DNA of 64,000 bases, taken from Panicum virgatum. Taxonomy: Eukaryota > Streptophyta > Magnoliopsida > Poales > Poaceae. Shown here piece by piece: positions 10,319 through 22,189 of the stretch. Position 1 is the first letter of the stretch, and the number at the start of each line of letters is the position of its first letter. Position numbers and translations under genes: made by a program. Under the pieces are notes generated by a model that was not told where the DNA came from, ran no database searches, and saw only the letters and a list, made by a program, of their open reading frames with translations. Location of the stretch: contig NC_053146.1 of NCBI RefSeq assembly GCF_016808335.1, forward strand, positions 28,621,495 to 28,685,494, given 5' to 3'.

Positions 10319-13063
10319 ATGGCACCTAAGAAGTCGAGCAAGGGCAAGGCCGTGGAGGCGGAGCCAACCCGCGATGAAGGATGGGTGCCAAGTAAGTGCT
10401 CTGACTCTGACTTGGAAACCATCTTTTCTGACGGTCTTTTGCCGATGAAATCCATGATCCAATGTGTCCTGCCTTGGGTGAAGATCGTCCATATGAAAAT
10501 ACGGGTGAAATCGCAAGTTTTGCCCCTTATTTTGAACGGGGACTGGGGCTCCCTTGTTCGGCATTCTTTTCTGGGATCATATCTTATTACAGGATCTAGC
10601 TTCACCACTTGACCCCAAATTCTATTGTTCATATTTCCATCTTCGTACATTTGTGCGAAGCTTTTATGGGCATCGATCCCCATTTTGAGCTCTTCTGCTT
10701 TCTTTTCCATCTTAAGCCCTAGCCAGACTCCTACAAATTAGATGTAGTAGGTGGTGCCAGCCTTAAGCTTAAACAGGGGATGGAGAAAGTTTATATCCCC
10801 TATAAATTGTCTAGCAAAGTAATCGACTGGAAGCCAAAGTGATTGTACATAGAAAACCAATGGGAAACCCTTCCAGTGATTACCCCAGGCCCTCCGACTC
10901 GGAGGCCTGAATGGAATAACAAAAACCAGTCGACGACAGCCAGATTCTCGAGCTACTCGACAGGATTTCCAAGCTAAGGCAAAAGCACACAACTGGAGAG
11001 GCTATTGTATTTGACTGGTTGAAGAGAAGGACCCAGCCGCTGCAGGCTCAGAAAACATTCGGTTTCCAGTATCAGCGAACAACTAACTCGTCATGGTACT
11101 TGGTGGAAGAGATCTCAGATGGAGAAGTCTTTAGTCGAGTACATCGACTGCTTAAGAATGTGAAGGATATGCCTAAAATCCCTGATACTTTCTCGACTGC
11201 AAATCCTCCGAAACAGGTAAGCGTTAGAATAGTCGATTTATGTTTATCGAGTACCTTGTTTAAGCAAGATTCTAATAGAATTTACTTTTGTGCAGGAGGA
11301 CGTGGAGCTGTACAAGAGAAGCCCTCCCTTGCCATGCACTGATCATCCTTCCTACCTTCTCCCAAGTGCTCTTACACCACCAACCCAATCCAGAAGTCTT
11401 ATCTTATGGAAAATTGCATAGATAGTACTGATATCTAAATATGTTTGTGCAGATGATAAGGAGGCGGCTGGAGATAACAGCGGTGAGGAGCGTAGCCCCA
11501 GCCCGAGCGGTGGTACCCGGGCGGATCACCCGAAGGGTACCCGATCGGTGGCGCGGAAGCGTCCCAACTCTGCGCGGGCCACTAGCGACAGGTAAGTGGC
11601 TAGTTCGGTGCAATCGAGTACTTTGTTTTTTAAGTCCGGCGGCTAAGATGCCATGGACCACAGCATCTTGGGATGATGCTGGGGTGGGATCGAAGGTCCC
11701 TTCCACCCCAGCGGACTCGTCAAAGGGGACGGGAACTACTCAACCGCAGAAATCTGCGCCGGTGAGTAGTTCCAACATCAGTGATGCCGGGAACGCCAGG
11801 AGTGGTGCTTTATTCAACAAGCTACCCTAAGTTCGCCGCAAGAAAGCTCTCTGTAATAAGAGCATCTACGAAAGTTTCTTGGTACTCGTTTGCAGATTTG
11901 TCTCTGTGTCGAGTATAATTTAACTCTGGTTTGTATTTGCAGCGATGCGCTCCTAGAGGCTAGGAGGTCCACTGAGGTTACGTCCTCGGCCCCTAAACCT
12001 TTGGCGCAGAAGCCCCAGAGCACTACTGACGTGGAGGCTCATGAGGCTGAAGAGATGGTGAATTCCATTCTGCGGGATTCACCAACTCTAGATGCAGAGA
12101 AGGACAGCGAGAAGCTCCCAGAGGAGACCCCCATAGGTAAGCTTATTGTGCCTGAATCCAAATTCTTTATATTTACTGTTTTGGTTTTTTTGTAACCCGA
12201 GTTTTTCTCTAGATCTCCAAAATCAAGGGAATTTTGTGGAGAAAGTTGAAGAGGCGCTTCGTTCAGAAGCAGGCGTTGTGGTGGGGACGAGTACTTCCCT
12301 TGCTTCACCGGGAAGTGCCCCACTGCAAGAGGAAAAGTTGAAGCTAGCGCAAGAGCATTTTGGCCTCGCGCATAAGCTTCTGATGGTAAGTAGTCGATAA
12401 CTTCGAGTACTTGTATTTGTTTAATCGAGTAGTAAGATACTGATCATGTTCCTTTGTATTTGGCAGGAGTTGGTGGAGCAGGGGAGCAGCTAGTCCCGGT
12501 ACGACTCGGAGCTAATCTCTCTGATGGAGCAGGTGAAGAAGCTCTCGTCTGAGAAGGCTGCTCTCCAGGAGAGAAACAAGAAACTCTCCAAAGCCAAGAA
12601 AGGTTTGTCTCTGCCTTTTACATTGTAGTCGACTAGTTTGATTCGTCTAGTATTTATAAGAGTTTTTCTTTTAATCGAGTACACAGTCCTCACAAAATCG
12701 TTAAAGATTGAGGAAAGCTTGGTATTGGATCTAAAGATTCTTATTTACCGAAGCGCAGATGAAATCGAGAAGATCAAGAAGATCAAGGCGGACTCTAACA
12801 AAGATATACTAGAAGCCATGCAGAAGCTGAAGGACTTGTCAGAGTCTAGGGACTTGGTGCAGCAGGAGCTCGAGGAGCTTAAAGTTGCTGCTCAAGTTGT
12901 GGCAGACATCATGGAGATCCGAAGGGGAATGCAGACGAGCCGCTCACGTTGGCAGGGAAGCTACGAAAAGTCCTCGAAAGCTTTCAGCAGTATATCTCCA
13001 TGACCACCCGACAGTACGTGGGACACGTACTTCGGCTGGTTAAGTCCTGCTGGCCATGCATGC
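10319..13063 (+). pseudogene. Transposase_28-type intron-rich gene of element F
   Basis: It starts ATG at 10319 with MAPKKSSKGK and GWVPSKCSDSDLE, followed by family blocks RPYENTGEI, FERGLGLP and HICEAF-like HLCEAFMGIDPHFEL. This is the pattern of PF04195. Probable exons continue with GT-AG borders: donor after 11216, then 11296 on, 11453-11591, 11943-12136, 12213-12385, 12467-12602 and 12759-13063. The later exons encode Lys/Glu-rich coiled coil, then a TTRQYVGHVLxLVKS block typical of the C-terminal end. Several in-frame stops and a frameshift near 10466 show decay. The gene is cut at 13063 by the Athila LTR. Product function is unknown; such ORFs sit upstream of gag in grass Tat elements. 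Confidence 0.7.
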
Positions 13064-14308
13064 TGTTGGCGCTCCTTAAGTACCCATTTTGTTATACAAT
13101 TAGGAGAGGTTTTGGTAAATTCTTCGGGATGATTCATGTACTAACCCGTCACTTGGCACCCGAGCTTGACCGTTTTCGATTTTGTCCTGGATTTTGGAGC
13201 ATGTTGTATTTTGGCAGGAAATTGGACATTTTCGGAGATGTTTCGACGCATGGTCACAACTGGGCTAAGATGAGGAATACGGAGAAGAACCCACACGCGA
13301 AAGATGGAGCCGAGAGGGGCCAAAAAGAGCCCAGGCCGGCCAGCCTGGAGCCTTTTAGGCCGGCCGGCCTAGCCCGTTCTGAGGCCCAATCGGCCTCAAT
13401 TTTCTTCAGCGCGAAGTATTCGTCAACCCTAGCTTGTGTTTTACCAAAACCACCGACCATATCCGCCTATAAAAACCCCGAAGCCGCCGTCAAAGAGGAG
13501 AAGCGAGAGGGGGATCAGAGAGGAAGCATCCAAAGATGATTTCCAGAGATCCATTCGAGTTAGACACAAGAGAAAGGCAACATCGAAGGCCTCGTCGTCC
13601 CTCGGCGCCGCTGCAAGTTGGAGGACAGCAAGGGATCCATCCCTTGCCGGAGATTTCGTCACCATGATCGACTACGCTTCGCCTAGCTTCATGGGGTAAA
13701 GTCCTCGTTTGTTCATGGGGTTGTAAGGAGATCTTGAGTTGTAATTACCGAATCCTTTATGAGATTGATCTACCACGATTCTTGTTGATGATGCTTTGAT
13801 GCTTAATAGTTCGCGACTTGGCTTTGGGTTTGGTTTGCTCTTGCATGGTTTACTTAGATTACATCAACTATCGTGTTCTTGCTGATTCGTTACCGATTAT
13901 CCTCGTGTAGTGAAGCATCCAAGATGATTCCAGAGATCCATTCGAGTTAGACACAAGAGAAAGGCAACATCGAGGCCTCGTCGTCCCTCGGCGCCGCTGC
14001 AAGTTGGAGGACAGCAAGGGATCCATCCCTTGCCGGAGATTTCGTCACCATGATCGACTACGCTTCGCCTAGCTTCATGGGGTAAAGTCCTCGTTTGTTC
14101 ATGGGGTTGTAAGGAGATCTTGAGTTGTAATTACCGAATCCTTTATGAGATTGATCTACCCGATTCTTGTTGATGAGCTTTGATGCTTAATAGTTCGCGA
14201 CTTGGCTTTGGGTTTGGTTTGCTCTTGCATGGTTTACTTAGATTACATCAACTATCGTGTTCTTGCTGATCGTTACCGATTATCCTCGTGTAGTGACAGT
14301 ATTCGTTA
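13064..14308 (+). repeat. 5' LTR region of Athila J (rearranged)
   Basis: It begins TGTTGGCGCTCCTTAAGTAC. A TATA box (CCTATAAAAACC) is at about 13467-13478, followed by GC-rich R-like sequence. A ~389-bp block is then duplicated, which obscures the LTR end. I see no clear PBS of the tRNA-Asp type usual for this lineage, so the 3' limit is uncertain. Confidence 0.6.
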
Positions 14309-14421
14309 CCGCCGTCAAAGAGGAGAAGCGAGAGGGGGATCAGAGAGGAAGCATCCAAAGATGATTTCCAGAGATCCATTCGAGTTAGACACAAGAGAAA
14401 GGCAACATCGAAGGCCTCGTC
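13524..14421 (+). repeat. 389-bp tandem duplication plus partial third copy
   Basis: Copy 1 is about 13524-13912 and copy 2 about 13913-14296. A partial third copy of the preceding region (like 13484-13594) is at 14309-14421. Copy 2 differs from copy 1 mainly by single-base or very short deletions (for example AAAG to AAG, TTTCC to TTCC, GATTCG to GATCG), an unusual pattern for ordinary decay. Confidence 0.85.
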
Positions 14422-15850
14422 AACACGTGGAGGAAGGAGAAAAATCACTAAGGGATTATGCAAGCCCGTGATCGGAGGACTTCAACATGCAAAAATCAGA
14501 TTCGGTGTTGCGAGCCACCAAGTACGAGATCAAGCCTCAAATCATCAAGATGGCGGCGGCAAACCCCTTTAGAGGAGATGAGATGGACAAACCATATAGA
14601 CATATCAAGTGGTTCACAATGCTATGCAACATGGTACAACAAGACGGAGTTCTGCTAGCTTGGTTTAGATGGAATCTTTTCCCATACTCACTTGCGGAAG
14701 AAGCGAGAAGATGGTTTGCACTTGCATCCTTCGAGGTAAAAGGAAATTGGGATGACTTGATGAAGAAATTTTGCGAGCGGTTCTTTCCGTTAAGCAAGGT
14801 TCAACATATTCGGAAGCAAGTGATCAACTTCGCGCAAGGAGAAGAAGAAGGGATAGATCAAGCATGGGATAGATTCAATGGATTGATTGAACAAGGACCG
14901 AAGCTCGGATTTTCCGGTGATGTACTCTTGCATACCTTTTATTTTTCCCAAACCCCCGAGTGCATGCAATTTGTTCAAATGTGTGCAGGAGGAGATCTCA
15001 TGGAGAAAACATTCACAGAAGCCGCCCAACTCCTACAAAAAATCAGCAAGGGTGCGGCCATGCAAAGAGATTGGGAAAAGCGATGTTCGGCAAGCTCCGA
15101 GGAGGAATCTCAAGTGCGGGTGCTTGCTGGAATTTTCAGAAAAGAGACATCGGAAGTGAGGGAAGAACAACCGAAGCATGGGAAAGTCATAGAGACAAAC
15201 CACGATGAAGAAGCATCGATCCGGAGTGCAACGAAAGACGACCCGGAAAAGAAAGGAAGAACCTTGGGCACCGCCAAATCGTTAAGGGAATTCGAGCAAA
15301 TGGATTGGATACCAATTGACTTCGGAAGATTGTTCGACAAAGCAAGAACACATCCTAATCAGCGAGGAATGGCGAAGGTGATAGCGGAAGACTTTCCGCC
15401 GGATAATCACACGGGATATACATTTGGCAAGGAATCGGCCGGTGATATTATTCGGAAACTTTTTGAAGAAAAAGAGGAAGAGATTGACTTGGACGAAGTG
15501 CTGGAGGTCAAAAGGATCATGGGAGTGAAATCGGAATCATCACCCTACGCCCACATAGCCCAAGTATATGCGATTGGAAGCGATCAAGGCGAAGGTAATC
15601 CATCACCAACACCTCGTGTTGATTGCATGATAGACGGAATAAAATGTTGCAATGTTTTATGTGATGTTGGCGCCCATATTATTGTGATGAGTTCCAAGGT
15701 TTATGCTATGCTTTTTAACGAAACACCGAACCTAGATGCCACAATCATTAAATTGATCATGGGAGATGGTAGATTAATCAAACTGCTAGGAGTGCTTAGA
15801 AATTTAAAAGTTACTATAGCGGGTAAAGATTTTCCTACCGACTTTTTGTG
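14361..15850 (+). pseudogene. gag-pro: gag and protease of Athila J
   Basis: The Gag homology starts at about 14446 (SLRDYASPVIGG), with a frameshift near 14500. The open frame then runs from about 14487 to 15850 (454 codons). The gag domain shows EIKPQIIKM, an RWNLFPYSLAEEARRWF block and FCERFFPLSKVQHIRKQV. The usual zinc knuckle is not obvious. The C-terminal third is an aspartic protease with DVGAHIIVMSS in place of the more usual D-[TL]-GA-S, and downstream IILGKPFL in the next frame (after 15850). The ATG at 14361 lies in duplicated leader sequence, so the true start is uncertain. Confidence 0.7.
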
Positions 15851-16236
15851 ATTAATGCTAGTGATGATGAACATGAAAGCATAATCCTTGGAAAGCCCTT
15901 TCTCAAATTAGTAAATGCTATTCTAGATGTTGGAAAAGGGACTGTCACTATTATTTCGGAAACTTTTTGAAGAAAAAGAGGAAGAGATTGACCTTGGACG
16001 AAGTGCTGGAGGTCAAAAGGATCATGGGAGTGAAATCGGAATCATCACCCTACGCCCACATAGCCCAAGTATATGCGATTGGAAGCGATCAAGGCGAAGG
16101 TAATCCATCACCAACACCTCGTGTTGATTGCATGATAGACGGAATAAAATGTTGCAATGTTTTTATGTGATGTTGGCGCCCATATTATTGTGATGAGTTC
16201 CAAGGTTTATGCTATGCTTTTTAACGAAACACCGAA
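15448..16236 (+). repeat. duplicated protease segment
   Basis: The segment 15448-15730 is repeated at 15951-16236 with three one-base insertions. The second copy is dropped into the 3' end of the protease region and breaks it. The stretch 16237-16530 after it is scrambled protease and linker sequence with short repeats of 15900s sequence. Confidence 0.85.
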
Positions 16237-16530
16237 TTATCTAGATGGGAGAAGTCACACTTGAATTTCATTCAAAACCGTATGCGTGGACATGAGCAAA
16301 TCTGAAGCCCTTCTAATGTAATGCTATCTAGAGGTGGAAAAGGGATGTCACTTTTGATATAGATGGAGAGAAGCACACTTTCGAATTTTCCATTCAAACC
16401 GTCTCGTGCTTCACTCTACCTCTTGAGAATGAAGGGGTAGAAGAGCACTTCGTTTCATGATTCTTTCAAGGATCCTCTCCAACGCGCTTTGGAGAATGGG
16501 GACCCCTCAAGATGATCAGATGGAGAACTA

Positions 16531-17657
16531 GTGGAAAACAATGGAAGAGTGAAGGCCACAACACGGGATTTGGAGGAAGAAAAAGTTGAAGACATTGGAG
16601 AGTTAGATCAAGAAGAGGATGGTGCGCCCAATGTTGAGATGAAGCCGCTCCCCAAGGGATTGAAATATGAATTTTTGGGAGATGGCAAGACTTTTCCAGT
16701 GATTGTTAGAGACGAATTGAGCCCGGAAGAGATAGAGAAGTTGCTGAATTTATTAAAGAAGAACAAAAAGGTGATAGGCTACTTGATTAATTTCTTGAAA
16801 GGTATTAGCCCCGCTTTTTGCACACATCGTATACAACTTGAGCAATACAAGCCGGTCGTAGAGCATCAAAGAAGGTTGAGCCATGCTATGCGTGATGTGG
16901 TGAAGAAGGAGGTTATCAAATTGTTGAATGCCAGAATAATATACCCCGTGCCACATAGTGAATGGGTAAGCTCCGTGCATTGTGTTCCAAAGAAAGGAGG
17001 ACTCACGGTTGTGAAAAATGAGAAGGAGCAATTGATACCGCAAAGAACCATCACGGGATGGAGGATGTGCATCGATTATAGAAAATTGAATAAGGCAACG
17101 AGGAAGGATCATTTTCCACTACCATTCATTGACGAGATGCTAGAAAGGTTGGCAAAGCATTCACACTTTTGTTACCTTGATGGATACTCGGGATTTTTCC
17201 AAATACCTATTCATCCGGATGATCAACATAAGACCACATTTACTTGCCCGTATGGAACTTTTGCATATCGAAGGATGCCTTTTGGATTGTGCAATGCGCC
17301 CGCTTATTTTCAAAGGTGCATGATGGCTATATTTTCAGATTTCATAGAAGAGATTATGGAGGTATTCATGGATGATTTCTCGGTGCTTGGTACTAGCTTT
17401 GAAAATTGCTTGGCAAATTTGGAGAAAGTTCTTAAAAGATGTGGAGAGCTTGATCTTGTGCTTAACTGGGAGAAGTGTCATTTCATGGTGAAAGAAGGAA
17501 TTGTTCTCGGTCATGTTATCTCCGAGAGAGGGATAGAGGTGGACAAAGCAAAGATAGAAACCGTGGAGAAATTGCCACCACCTACGGACATCAAAACTTT
17601 GAGGAGCTTCCTCGGTCATGCCGGATTCTATAGGAGGTTCATAAAGGATTTTAGTCC
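16531..17657 (+). pseudogene. pol: reverse transcriptase of Athila J, truncated
   Basis: Open frame of 376 codons with no convincing ATG, as expected for an internal pol segment. The RT (RVT_1, PF00078) runs from VVKKEVIKLLNARIIYPV through WRMCIDYRKLNKATRKDHFPL, DGYSGFFQIPIHP, YGTFAYRRMPFGLCNAPA and the catalytic FMDDF, to [16 protein letters not shown]. These are characteristic Athila motifs. The frame then reads directly into unrelated Tekay sequence and stops at 17659-17661. RNase H and integrase are missing. Confidence 0.85.
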
Positions 17658-20569
17658 GTGAGTATGCAGATGTGTTTCCGGACGACTTGCCTGGTATGCC
17701 ACCAGATCGGGATATCGAATTTGTTATTGAATTGCAGCCTGGTACAGCACCTATTTCAAAAAGACCGTACCGAATGCTGCCTAAAGGATTGGCTGAACTA
17801 AAAATCCAGCTGCAAGAACTTCTGGACAAGGGTTTTATTCGCCCAAGTGCTTCACCTTGGAGCTGTCCAGCATTGTTCGTAAAGAAGAAGGATGACAGTC
17901 TGAGGTTGTGTGTTGACTACCGGCCTCTCAATGCGGTGACCATCAAAAATAAATATCCACTTCCCCGCATTGATGTACTGTTTGATCAGTTGGCTGGAGC
18001 AAAGATCTTCTCCAAGATTGATCTTCGTTCGGGGTATCATCAAATTAAAATCCGGCCTTGTGATATTCCCAAGACCGCTTTCTCAACCAGATATGGCCTC
18101 TACGAATATTTGGTTATGTCTTTCGGTCTCACCAACGCTCCAGCTTATTTCATGTATCTCATGAACTCGGTATTCATGCCGGAACTTGACAAGTTTGTCG
18201 TGGTTTTTATCGACGACATTCTGATCTATTCCAAGAATGAGGCAGAACATGAACAACACTTGCGTATTGTTCTTCAACGTCTCAGAGATCATAAGCTGTA
18301 CGCAAAATTCTCCAAGTGTGAATTCTGGCTAGACACAGTCAAATTTCTGGGTCACACTATATCCAGTGAAGGCATCTCAGTTAACCCCAGCAAAGTACAA
18401 GAAGTGATGGACTGGAAACCTCCTACTTCAGTTCATCAGATTCGCAGTTTTCTCGGATTGGCGGGGTATTACCGCAGATTTATTCCGGACTTCTCCAGAA
18501 TTGCAAAACCCATGACAGAACTACTAAGGAAGGATGTCAAGTTTAAATGGGATGCGAAGTGCGATGAAGCATTCCATACATTGAGAGCACATCTAACCAT
18601 AGCACCAGTCTTGGCTCAACCTGACAACAATAAACCCTATGATGTTTATTGTGATGCTTCAGGTACTGGTCTTGGTTGTGTTCTAATGCAAGACAATCGG
18701 GTTATAGCATATGCTTCCCGAGCTCTTCGGCCACATGAGCTAAATTATCCCACTCATGATCTTGAGCTAGCCGCAGTGATTCATGCTCTCAAGATTTGGA
18801 GACATTATCTTATGGGCACTCATTGCAATATCTATACCGACCATAAGAGTCTCAAATACATTTTCACCCAAAGTGAGCTGAATATGAGGCAACGAATATG
18901 GCTGGAATTAATCAAAGATTATGACCTGGAAGTTCATTATCATCCGGGCAAAGCTAATGTCGTAGCCGATGCGCTCAGTCGCAAGGTTCACTGCAATTGC
19001 CTTTCAGTGGAGTCGTATAATGACACATTGTGTGCTGAAATGCAAAAGCTGAAACTGGAGATCATTCCTCAGGGTTCTCTGACTCATATTTCTGTAGAAC
19101 CAACACTGTATGACAAGGTCATCATGGCACAATTACATGACAAAAGTGTTGGAATCATCAAACAGAAAGTATTAGAAGGCGAAAATAAATACAAGTGTTT
19201 CCGTGTGGACCATAAAGGAATTTTGTGGTTCGAGGATCGCCTAGTCGTTCCCAAAAATCATGAGCTGCGGAAACAAATCATGGATGAAGCACATCTCTCT
19301 AAATTTTCTATTCATCCGGGTAGCACCAAGATGTATCAAGATCTCAGACAAAATTTATGGTGGACTCGCATGAAGAGAGAAATTGCTAAATATGTCGCAG
19401 AATGTGATACATGTCAGAGAGTGAAAGCTAGTCACTTGAAAGTGGCTGGAACTCTCCAACCTCTGCCAATTCCGTCTTGGAAATGGGAAGATATCAGTAT
19501 GGATTTCATCATGGGCTTACCGAATACCTCTCAGCATCATGATTCTATTTGGGTTATTGTCGACAGGCTCACAAAGACCGCTCATTTTATTCTAGTACAT
19601 ACTGAATATCGAGCCAAGAAATATGCCGAAATCTATATCAATCGAATTGTCTGTCTACACGGAGTACCCAAAACTATTATCTCGGATCGTGGTCCTCAGT
19701 TTGTGGCAAGGTTTTGGGAGCAGCTCCAAGAGGCTCTCGGAACTAAATTAATTCGAAGCTCAGCTTACCATCCACAGACTGATGGACAGACCGAAAGGGT
19801 GAATCAAATTCTTGAGGACATGCTTCGAGAATGTGTCATTCATTATGACAAGAACTGGGAAAAATGTTTATCCTTGGCTGAGTTTTCTTATAACAACAGC
19901 TATCAGGCCAGTCTGAAGATGGCACCATTCGAGGCCTTGTATGGTCGACGGTGTCGAACTCCTTTGAGTTGGTCCCAGACTAGAGAACGCCAAATATTTG
20001 GACCTGAATTAGTGGTCGAGGCTGAGGAAAAAGTAAAAATAGTACAAGCAAATCTCCGAGCAGCCCAATCTCAACAAAAGAGTTATTTTGATAAAAGAAG
20101 GGATCCTTTGAAGTTCATGGTTGGTGACCATGTATATTTACGAGTATCACCAACTCGAGGCGTTCAATGTTTCAAAGTCAAGGGTAAGCTAGCACCTCGC
20201 TATGTCGGGCCATATGAAATCATTGAAGAATGTGGACCCGTGGCTTATCATCTGCGACTTCCTTCACGACTCGCAACCATCCATAATGTTTTCCACATAT
20301 CCCAACTCAAGAAATGTGTTCGAGTTCCTACCGAAATCATCGATCAACAAGAATTACTAGTGGAGCCCGACCTCTCTTATACTGAATATCCACTCAAAAT
20401 TCTGGATCAAAAAGAGAGAGGCACCCGTCGAAAAGTGGTGAAAATATTTAAAATTTAGTGGTCGCATGACACTGAAGAAGAAGCCACTTGGGAGACGGAA
20501 GATTATCTCAATCGACATTATCCGGGTTTTCTTAGCTCCACCTCAGGTATCTCATTTTTCATTACATAA
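17656..20569 (+). pseudogene. pol: pol of element A: RT, RNase H, integrase, chromodomain
   Basis: The frame opens at the junction ([15 protein letters not shown]). Domains in order: RT with [23 protein letters not shown] and catalytic FIDDILIYS; RNase H with [16 protein letters not shown] and TDHKSLKYI; integrase zinc-binding region [11 protein letters not shown] with CDTCQR; integrase core with [15 protein letters not shown] and [10 protein letters not shown] (D, D, E); and a GPYEII/LRLPS region. A chromodomain with WSHDTEEEATWE follows, but a TAG at 20456-20458 cuts it off; it replaces what is usually Gln. Otherwise the pol is intact over about 928 codons, the best preserved in the window. 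Chromodomains target integration to heterochromatin in this family. Confidence 0.9.
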
Positions 20570-20600
20570 ATTCAATCATCCAATCTCGAGGCGAGATTCT

Positions 20601-20613
20601 TTTTAAGGGGGGT
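20601..20613 (+). promoter_or_regulatory. polypurine tract of A
   Basis: TTTTAAGGGGGGT lies just upstream of the LTR start and matches the position of the plus-strand primer; C has a near-identical tract at 45500-45513. Confidence 0.75.
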
Positions 20614-21369
20614 AGGTTGTGAAACCTCAGGTTTCAGTACACTTAAATACAGGTCACTATACCTCATTTAAACTTAAAAGAAAAATGTGAGAAATTAAGT
20701 CAGAGGAGAGGTCAAATAAAAGTCAATGTATATAAAAGAAATTAAAGGAGAAAGAAAAAGGAGTGAAAAGCTACTCAAATTTCAATTCAAAAATGTGCAC
20801 AAAATTTTAGTTGGCTCATGAGAGGTACTTCAATTGACATGTGCTCAATTGAACTTCAGCCAAAAACCAACCAAAAACTGAATAAAACCAAAACCCTTTT
20901 GTGCAAGTTTGAAAATTTACCAATAGTTCAAAATGTGAGTTTCAAATGAAAATTTGCATAACACAAAAGTTGTAGATCTTAAAAAGTTATGCAAAATTGA
21001 TATTCAACACTTTTTCATTTGAGCCCTCTAAGAAGGAGATATTTTTAGTTTACCAAGAGGTCCCTGAATTTTCAGAAATCACAAAAAGACCCTCACCTCC
21101 ATCTCTCTCTTCTCGGCTGCTCTGTTTCACCTGCCGCCTGACGTACGCCTCCGGTGGACCTCGTCCACGGCGCGTCCGTGGCCAAGTGGACCCAGGGGAG
21201 CGCTCCAGCACCACCTGGCCTGCCCCTTGGCACATCCCCAAGAGGACACGCGCCCTTGAGGCCCTCCCGAGCCGCCACGCCACCCCGCCATGCAGCTCTC
21301 TGCCTGCTCGCCCCGGACCAAATCGACCTTCCCCAGACACCAATAGCCTCGCCCAGGTGCTCTCCGGCC

Positions 21370-21376
21370 TATAAAG
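21370..21376 (+). promoter_or_regulatory. TATA box in LTR of A
   Basis: TATAAAG in the context GGCCTATAAAGAGG. The D LTR has the same sequence and context at 55594, so this is the likely U3/R promoter. Confidence 0.65.
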
Positions 21377-22189
21377 AGGACCCAAGGCCCGCAGTCACAC
21401 GACTTCCCCTCCTTCTCCCTCCTTCCGCCGTCCGCCATGGCCGGCGAGATCTAGCTCGCGCGGACCGGCCACCACAGCCCCGCATTGCTCCATCCAACCA
21501 CCCCAGTAGCTTCGCCACACCCCAGTTAAGCTCCACACGCGCGAAATCGGTCCCAAACCTATTCCCGTCGCCGTTCCCCTTCCGCGCCGCCGCCGGCGAG
21601 CTCGGGCTCACCGCGGACCGGCCAACCCAGAGGAAGACCGTGCACGAGAGCTACCCCAGGAGCTTCCTCACGCTCTCGCGGTGCTCGTGCGTGCGACGTT
21701 CCTCTACCCTGAGCCCTCCTTCGCCTACAACGCCGGCGACCCGAACATCACCTCCGCCATTGACGCCGACGAGCTTGTTTCCGGTCACCTTGCACCCGAA
21801 CGCCGACCTGGGTAGGTGTTCCTCGACCTTCTCTCTCTCACGCGCCTCCCCGTTGCAGCCCCGGTAAGCCCTGCCTAGCAGAACACCACCGGCAAGATGC
21901 AACGGCGGAGAAGGCCGGCGAAGGACCCGGTTGTAATTTATTTTTTTCGCTCAAGGGTGTGTTTGCAAGATTTCCAGTGTTTGTCAGTGAACTTCTAAAA
22001 TGCTAAACAAATCACAGAAAAATCGTAAAAATGCAAACTCAACTGATCTGGAATCCTTGTAACAAGATCTACAAGTTTTGTAACAGTCAAATCTGCAAAA
22101 ACTCTACCAAATTTAATCTAGGAAAAAGAATAAGAAAATCAATCCATGCATGTTCAGGAAGTTCCACTCAACAAACGACCTTGATTTTT

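Larger units (their letters stand above)
13064..17657 (+). mobile_element. Athila-lineage element J, 5' half
   Basis: The LTR start TGTTGGCGCTCC at 13064 interrupts F right after CATGC. A TATA box (13468-13478), rearranged leader, gag plus protease (14361-15850) and RT (16531-17657) follow. The gag and RT motifs are those of Athila. RNase H, integrase, envelope-like region, polypurine tract and 3' LTR are absent; the sequence jumps into Tekay pol at about 17656. Confidence 0.8.

Noticed and set aside
10198..10710. 170-codon minus-strand ORF
   Set aside because: It is antisense to the Transposase_28-type gene, whose plus-strand frames carry the family motifs.
21154..21867. 237-codon ORF in the A LTR and its 245-codon counterpart at 55355-56092
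   Set aside because: Both begin upstream of the TATA box and have no in-frame ATG after it. Only the 3' part could be a first exon of the LTR peptide, so they are not called as genes.
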